This document shows, piece by piece, positions 57,201 to 64,000 of a stretch of 64,000 bases of DNA. Numbering within the stretch: the first letter of the stretch is position 1; every line of letters begins with the position of its first letter. The position numbers and the translations under genes are program-made. The notes beneath the pieces are model-generated. The model saw nothing but the letters and a program-made list of their open reading frames with translations, was not told where the DNA came from and did no database searches. This DNA is from Flabesymbios commensalis (Eukaryota; Annelida; Polychaeta; Terebellida; Flabelligeridae): contig OZ024912.1 in the NCBI GenBank assembly GCA_964017125.1, forward strand, positions 62,257,282 to 62,321,281, read 5' to 3'.

Positions 57201-58602
57201 GTACACTGTAGTGAATATTATAGGCATTTGAAAGGCAATGTTATAACTTTTTCAACTGATACATAGCCTTTAAAAGAATTTGAAAGGGCAATGGAATATT
57301 TGAATAGGATGAACATTAACCATCTGTATAGCTCTGTCATAATGACACTTTAGTCATCACCACTGCAATCGAGTCCTTCTTCCAAAAAAAATGGTTTCTT
57401 GTATCATAATAATCGTAAGGCAACAGTTACTGCCCTCACAGCACAAAGGAATAATTAAACTACGTTGAAAAGTCCAGGTAAACGGCAGAAGGAAAACTCA
57501 ATCACAACAGCAATAACAATTTTGTATTACATATATACAATATATCCCATTCTTTAAGATTTTTTTATTTGATGAGGGTGCATTAATGTAAATGAACACT
57601 TGGCAGTATGTTTTTAGCCTCAATTGCACAAGTTTATCAACATCCCATGTGAATGTGTGATTCAGACATCATGTCTGTTATAGGTGAGCCGTTTGTCCGA
57701 TAGTAGTCGTGCTGAATAATTTGTGGATGAAATCTGTTTTCTAAAATGAGACTTATGCAGATTATTGATGTCAATCCAATAATATTTTACCACCTAAAAA
57801 GGTGGTAAAAATACCTGCTATGTTAAAAATACTATAAGAAGACAAAACAGCATGCAGGTTATTAATGATGTATAATTATTAATTGTGGCATGGGAACTAT
57901 AAATCGTCAATATACTGTATAACTTATCCAACTTCTTTTCTTATGTTTTAGCTAATTAAGCTCTACATTTTGACAAGGGAAACGTTTATCTTTATTCTTC
58001 CCAATAATAGAAGTCATTCGTAGGATCATAATTAGTAGCCCTGGAGCATTAGGTTTCAACCTGGAAAAAAATGCAGAAAGCAGATTTTTTCAGTGGCAGG
58101 GCAGTGGCAGGTCTTACGCGTGTGCTAATAAAATCTATTTATCAAATGAACCCCATTCTAGTAAATGTCCTTCGTGGAGTGGTTGTAACCAAACAGTCCT
58201 TAGCCAGGAGCAAGATGATATTAGCCATTTAGAAATTCTACCCTTTTTAATCATGATACAACATGATGCAATATATATATTAGCTTTAATGTATGTCCAG
58301 AAAACTGGCAGAAAAACATAACATTGGTATTTGTCCAGTTACTTTTGACCAGCCTCTCTATATTGAAGCAGCACAAATTGTTCAGTCATCCGAAAATATC
58401 AATAAAGTAGTTGTCAGGCTTGGGTGGTTTCACTTAGTCATGTGATACATGGGAGCATTTGATTACATCATGAGTGAGTGTGGTTTGCAAAATCAGTGGG
58501 AAACTGTTTATGCGCAAAACTCAACCAAACACATGCTAACAGGACATGCCTGTGCTCGTGTATAACGAGCTCACATGTAAATGTTTTCTACTGCATCTCT
58601 CG
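54261..58602. other. Long non-coding stretch
   Basis: AT-rich, no recognisable gene. It holds AAAATGGC/ATGGCCGCC-type words (56386, 56547, 57113), a ~110-bp M1 fragment (separate entry), and frames at 54706-54903 and 55830-56117 (minus) with no domain. Confidence 0.35.
56165..56275. mobile_element. Diverged fragment of MITE family M1
   Basis: ATTTCAAAATTAAAGACTATTTGACAT, AATTCCAGAATTAGTTTAATGGG and TTTATAGAGGAACGTCATAA follow the order of the core of copies 5415 and 19710. Confidence 0.5.
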
Positions 58603-58890
58603 TTTCACAATGCTTAGTGCATTAGATTACTTAATTGAAACAGACTTGAAGAGACTAGAAACCATTGATGATATGCTCTTGAATAAATGTTTTCCTAATG
58701 AGAATATAGTCCGTGAACAGGCTGTGGACCAGCTTACAAAACTATTAGATGATCTAGCAGAAGAACTAAAAAGTAGAGCTGGTAAATTGTGGATAGAATA
58801 CCTAAATATGATGCTTTAGTTATTTATCCGTGCTGAGCGCACTGGCGATTGGACCCTCCACCTCTTTTGCATTTCAAAGACACACGTGGA
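58603..58890 (+). pseudogene. Fossil of an uncharacterised repeat-protein family
   Basis: One frame reads LETIDDMLLNKCFPNENIV, a leucine-rich acidic helix, then AGKLWIEYLNMM; the neighbouring frame just downstream reads FIRAERTGDWTLHL. I recall this KLW-x-x-Y / FIRAERTG-x-W-x-LHL arrangement from uncharacterised high-copy proteins of marine invertebrates, probably transposon-borne, but cannot check it. The change of frame between the two blocks marks it as decayed. The upstream part of the frame (58478-58600) does not look coding. Confidence 0.4.
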
Positions 58891-60944
58891 CACACGCGGA
58901 GTTTCTCCCTACAAATCGTCTCGATTAACTATGTAATTATGGGTGGATTAAAACTATGGAAAATAATTAGATTGAGAAAATCACAAACTACATGTATGTT
59001 GCGTTTTATGTGTGGAGTACAGTCATACTGAACTCGCCCCTATTATGACGTGAATGCATTTAATGTTTCCAATCCTTGACTGGAATTGCTTATTAAATGT
59101 ACTATGATTTATCTCCATATCTATCTATATAATACATTTTTTGTAGGAGAATGATTTATAATAAGATTTATTTATAGTCTCATAATATGTGAATACAATT
59201 AAAAATATTAGCTAAAAGTAGCTATTTCAGCTATTTCAAAAAAAAATGTTCAAGGATGAACAAATTGCACCCGGTGGTTTTATAATCTATACATATCATT
59301 ATTATACCTTTTGAGCAAAAAACATCATATTTTTTAATTGCAAGGGTTAGCTAAATATGGTGGCTTGACAAACCCGACTAAGAAGTACTTTGTTAGTAAA
59401 AAATACATTATAAATATAACCATTTCTGATTGTATACACCCTTGTATTCATCCTTTAGTAACTACATAAATTTTTTGTGCGGGCATATATCCTATTTTTT
59501 CTGCACCAGTATAAAAGTAGTCCTATGACTGATTTTAGTAGGCCCCTATAATTAATATACTTCGCTATTCATAGACACAGTGTAAATTGTGAAAGCGTCC
59601 ATCTAGCTTCATATATGAGATTGTGACTGACAGAGAATCCTTATCCTAATTTGTAAAATACCATCCAGACGAAAATTTGGTGGATCGAAAAAGCATCTGT
59701 GTGATTATGCCTGCTGGATTAGGCAAACGTTTGTACATTCCTTTTTTTCGTTTCTGCTAGATGCTGTATGTATACATGTGTACTTTATTTTGAACATATT
59801 ATTACACGCTATAATTGCATTGACGTTGATGAATCAGTTAAATGTGTCTATTTGTTATTTTCTACGACAAAACGGTGAACTCTCGAATTCTAGCATATAT
59901 GAATGCGGGAAATACACTATGCGCTGATTAGTATTTAAAAAGGTCCTAATTGTCAACAACATATAACACAGATAACTGGCTAGCATAATATAGGCCTAGG
60001 CCTATAACAACAATCTCGCTCATTAGTCAGCCAATCAGGGGTACATATTGTGATGACAAAATGTACTGAATAACAAATATTTGTTACAAGAAAACTAACA
60101 GAAATGTGTTCAGTTATTGTCAAAGAACTATACCTGGGTGGCTAATAGACTAGGCACAATTCGTGGAAATATGCCTGGTTAAAATGCTGGAGGCAAATTA
60201 TGTAAATTTATGGCATACAGTGTTTCTAGGGGTAGTTCGATATACTGAGCCCGAATTTGCTGTATTTCAAGTGTAAAAATGCCCCAAAATTCCTCAAAAT
60301 AGTAAAAATCTAAAATGGCCGCACTCACAGGCTAAAATCCCATATATTAAATAAAAACACGAAAGTTTGCTAAGAATAAGACTTTTTATAGGGTTTCATA
60401 ATGGGTAGCATACAAATAAATCATTATTTCTAAAAAATAGAAAAATTTGCCTTCGGGGTTACACTTAAAAAAAAAACCTAGTCTATAACATAGTCTTACA
60501 TGTCTCATTATTTGCAAATCAACGAATTCAAAATGTGCGCAATATACACTAACTATTATGCTAGAAATGACATATCTTCACTAATAACAAATCGTTACTG
60601 TAATATATGGATTCGTACGTTTAGAGGCCAAGGAATCTATCGCAAAATAAGAACCATTTTAAACGTTTTTTTGCAAATTTAATTGTAAAAGGCGATTTCT
60701 AAGCAACAGTTGTGATGTATATATTCTCATAGTTATGTACATTTGTAATGTCAATTCAAAATATTTACATAGATGGTTATATGCATAATTGCACTGTGTA
60801 TGTGTTATCTTGTTATCATATAAATTATAACCCTTTGAGTCTCTTAACTTTGAGGTTTTCACAAAGGAATTCCATATATATTGCAACGTACCTAATCATG
60901 TATGATCTATATACAGCAATGTCTATTATTCACTCAGTATCGTG
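58891..60944. other. Non-coding AT-rich stretch
   Basis: One AAAATGGCCGCAC word at 60314. Short frames (60500-60999) have no domain. Nothing else recognised. Confidence 0.3.
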
Positions 60945-60947
60945 GGG

Positions 60948-61110
60948 AGGCTCCGTGACCGAGAGGTGGCGTGCTCGGCCTCAGACCTTCAAGGTTTAAA
61001 TTTCAAATCCTGTGTCTGGAGGACAGTGTCATCTCACTTACTCAAAATTCTAAGTAGGTTTTTCCAGGCCTAATTTAGCCTGTATGTGCACAAAAGTGGC
61101 CTGAAGCCGG
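60948..61110 (+). mobile_element. tRNA-derived SINE (tRNA-Leu/Ser-like head)
   Basis: CTCCGTGACCGAGAGGTGGC resembles the A-box region of a class II tRNA and GGTTTAAATTTCAAATCC the B box; a non-tRNA body follows (TAGGTTTTTCCAGGCC, GTGGCCTGAAGCC). The stems are too decayed for a working tRNA gene. Confidence 0.5.
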
Positions 61111-61570
61111 ATTCATTTTTCATATTCTAGCTACGGTCAATATCAGCAACAACTGTTTGACATGGGATGACAACAATTATCTGCATTACATCCGCATGCA
61201 GGAATGCCGACTTTCTGAGATTTATTACATTTCGTGGCTGATTTGCATATTGTTCTACACCCTCACGCCACTAGCTCAAGACAAGTTGATGGCACAGCAG
61301 GCTGCAGAGTAGACTAGACTAACTCAAGTTCTTGCCGAGGAACATGACACTCGAATATTTTGTACTATTGCTGTAAATATACACTGATATTTTTTAAAAT
61401 ATGAAAAGTGTCATTTTCTTTTCGATTTGTGTTGTAAAGCTTGTCATCTTACATATCCATACTTGTTATGTAATTCAATTTAAGATCACTGAATTAAAAA
61501 CTCTCCATACACAAGGTCGGGGAAATATGATATCTCGAGCTATATGGCAGACAAACAAACTATATATTAC
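61111..61570. other. Non-coding spacer
   Basis: No recognised signal; the plus frame at 61401-61607 overlaps the minus-strand candidate below. Confidence 0.3.
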
Positions 61571-61773
61571 CAGCGAGGGGCTAGAACTTTCATCGAGTGA
61601 GAACTGACTTCCTGTAGCGTTCACTTTTTCACACTTCGTCAGATTGTATGATGTCATAATCTGGTGAAAAGTCTGTTTTTCAACAACTCTACATTTCAAG
61701 TGTTTAACCTGCAACTTAAAATTGTCAGCAAGCGATGTCAGGTTTGTCCGATCCAGCACCGTGCCATGTGAAA
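61571..61773 (-). CDS. Candidate internal exon, minus strand
   Basis: On the minus strand an acceptor-like ATTGCTTACGCAG precedes a 203-bp open segment that ends at a donor-like CTCGCTG|GTAATATA, entering in phase 1 and leaving in phase 0. It reads LDRTNLTSLADNFKLQVKHL and onward, about 67 residues of balanced composition with potential N-glycosylation sites. No domain recognised. The frame is open on both sides beyond the splice sites, so chance is a real alternative. Confidence 0.25.
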
Positions 61774-61789
61774 CTGCGTAAGCAATGGC

Positions 61790-62040
61790 CCAATAATAAA
61801 CTAGCATTTTTTCCAATCCGGCCAGCGTCGTAAACACCGAACCAACACCGGTTTAGTACATCGACTCGTACTGTGCAGTAGGCCTATGCTACAGTGATTA
61901 GGCCAGCATGAGGCTTTGACCCAGTGCTGTCCTAATGTTGACCCACTGTCCCAAGGTCTGCAGTTGGGTTCATGCTGGGGAAGCTTAGTAAACAGTGACC
62001 TAACATTAAGCTAACATTGACTAGCAACATTGTAATAATA
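61790..62040. repeat. GCTGGGCC/CCAGCAT iterated repeat
   Basis: TCCGGCCAGCGTCGTAAAC, TTAGGCCAGCATGAGGC, TAATGTTGACCCACTG and TTCATGCTGGGG recur every 25-40 bp, the same style as 49668-50000 and 21790-22080. Confidence 0.55.
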
Positions 62041-64000
62041 TCCCCAGTTTAAACTTGTTTAAGTCTGATGTCATACATCCACACACTGTCCTTATTGTCA
62101 GGAATATCATTTCTATGGGCCTACACATAGGTTACATGAGGATAGGCCTATTCGTGTTATTTTTCTAGCAACTGTTTCAATCAGGCTTCTGCCGGTGAGG
62201 CCTAATTAACTAGCTTTACCTATACACATCCATTAAAACCAACTTTACTAGCTTTTATTCATTCATAGCAATTAAATAAATAATTAATGTCCTAGTCAAT
62301 ATCATCCTAAACTTCAGTGTACTCAGTATTGTCACATTCACCAACTTACAGTTCAGAGTGGTACTGCTCTGTACACACAACTTCTTCAGCCAAGTGCTTA
62401 GTGACACTTTATATTCCATATTTAAAATATAAAAGCACAATTACACCACCTGCAGCTGGTTTAAAACTATGTTCTAAAATGCAAAGACACTATATTCCAC
62501 CCATCCAATCATTTGCCCAGTAATGTTCTGTTGTCGGGCGAGCAGAGATTTTGCAATGTAAAACAAGGTGCCATTTTCCTACTTGGTAATTGTCATGAAG
62601 TGTGTAGTAGTGTAAATCAGCTTTTAATGGGGGGTTAGAACTAGAAGCTGTTTTCACTCTGCTTGGCACCAGAATTTTAGTTACATGTCCTTAGTAAATA
62701 GGCATTCTTGGACAAGGACCATTGCAACATTTTTCTGTTTGTAATTCTTGCAAAATAGATCTTCGACAAGGACCTTTGCATTAATTACTGCAAAATAACT
62801 AAACTAAACTAAAACTAATGATTATAATAATGTCATCTATCTTGGCACTTAGGGATATTTTTCTTCGCGATTTTCAAGCCAGACTGTCAGAATGTAAAAT
62901 ATATATTTTTCGTCCTGAGAAGGTAGCATAGATCCATCGGAAGCAAAAAAAGGATCGAGTGATGCATGGAAACTCGTGCACACGAGCCGCTAGGGCCATT
63001 TTGATAATAACATTTTGATCTACGCAAAGCTACGCTTAGTTGGTATCTTTATTTCCCATTGATCTACACATTAGAAGCTTTGTTTTTATCATATTTGTGC
63101 AGATACTTCAATGGTCAAAATATGTGCTCAGCAACAAAGGTCTTATATGATTCCAGTCCTGTGGCAGATGTCTTCATTACATACATTATTACCTCGTAGA
63201 ACATAAAATATTTTGTTGCATTCTGATTTGCATGAATTTTTACCTGTCGTAGCTGTGATATATTATCCTCTTGTCGTTTTAGAGAAGCGAAAGACAACTC
63301 ATGATGCTAGACCTCTTTGCATGCGCTTCGAAATCTAATGATATCTCACAGTTTGAAATACTTATAAGTTATAGTGATACCAGGAAGAATCTCATTATGG
63401 TGGCAGTTTTTATAGTAATGTCCCTTTCAACAGCAAACACTTTAAGTTTTCAATTTCTTGCTCCAATGCATGGTAAACGCCGATGTTTGTAAAGGGAATC
63501 CCAATCTTCCTTCACAATGAGCTCCCAAATTTCTGCATCACTTCCCTGTGTCCTCAACGTAGAGCCTACAAGCAGTATGTAATGCTATGTAATGCAATGC
63601 ACATGCAAATTGTTAGAAGCGGAGCAAGTTGAAATAATAATGAGCCTTCTCCTGTAAAAAAAATGAAAAGATGACTTTCTTGTAAATTAGCATGATTGCA
63701 GAAATACAGATCGTTTTTAAAACTGAATCATTCTGAAGATACAGTCGAGTGGCGCTTTCTCAGTGAGCAATGCTGAATGAGCAAGTTCAGGTGGATCGCT
63801 TTTGACTACTTTCTCATACGTGAACTTCTCATACGTGATATTTTCTCTTATGAGCTTTTGACATGTATTGTGTCTTTTGAATAAATTCTGTGCCATGATG
63901 CATCCTCCTCTGCTTATAGTTTACAAGATCATATGTTCTCAAATCATTTGCTGATACCATGGTATCCTTCAGATCCAGACAATGCATGACTCTGTACAAA
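62041..64000. other. Non-coding AT-rich stretch
   Basis: No repeats of note. Frames at 63115-63297 (minus) and 63301-63492 (plus) show no domain. A TCTCATACGTGA duplication lies near 63810-63840. No gene called. Confidence 0.3.

Noticed and set aside
60948-61020. Functional tRNA-Leu or tRNA-Ser gene
   Set aside because: Stems do not close and the B box is decayed; a SINE-like body follows.

Overview
The window is a gene-poor, AT-rich stretch of an animal nuclear genome, most likely a marine invertebrate. The signs are spliced, intron-rich architecture, a metazoan SOCS-box gene, DIRS-type and Ty3/Gypsy retroelement fossils, many short inverted-repeat (MITE-like) elements, tRNA-headed SINEs, and the frequent AGGCCTA and ACATGTA words common in such genomes. 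I cannot name the species. There is no bacterial gene, rRNA gene, functional tRNA gene or CRISPR array. Layout: 1-8.4 kb is a mosaic of short DNA elements, including a 1.7-kb terminal-inverted-repeat (TIR) element and a 3.6-kb element with ~460-bp inverted arms. A weak candidate promoter and first exon lie at 8.4-8.5 kb. From 10.9 to 18 kb there is a chain of at least five unrelated tandem-repeat families (units ~161, ~145, ~431, ~181-310 and ~150 bp), several interrupted by MITEs; all contain a word close to AAAATGGC(C/G)GCC. After a 200-N assembly gap comes the one firm host coding feature, the last exon (20942-21601) of a gene whose product ends in a textbook SOCS box, a Cullin-5 ubiquitin-ligase adaptor. 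A poly(A) signal follows it. From 23 to 44 kb the window is a retroelement graveyard. A DIRS-like element was split by a 2.2-kb GTACTTG-rich element and by a 7.8-kb Gypsy element (LTRs, primer site, polypurine tract, 5-bp target duplication). That Gypsy element holds a further ~3.7-kb inverted-repeat element. Two more Gypsy fossils follow, all three on the minus strand. The third is cut by a 3.2-kb non-autonomous hAT-like element with an 8-bp target duplication and long TIRs built from a 15-bp iteron. From 44 to 64 kb the sequence is mostly non-coding, with further MITEs and foldbacks, a second tRNA-headed SINE and three weak exon-like or fossil reading frames. All retroelement coding regions are decayed. 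The only functional gene I would defend is the SOCS-box gene; other host exon calls are tentative. The window's main biology is element-into-element insertion and satellite growth, and it records the relative order of several insertion events.
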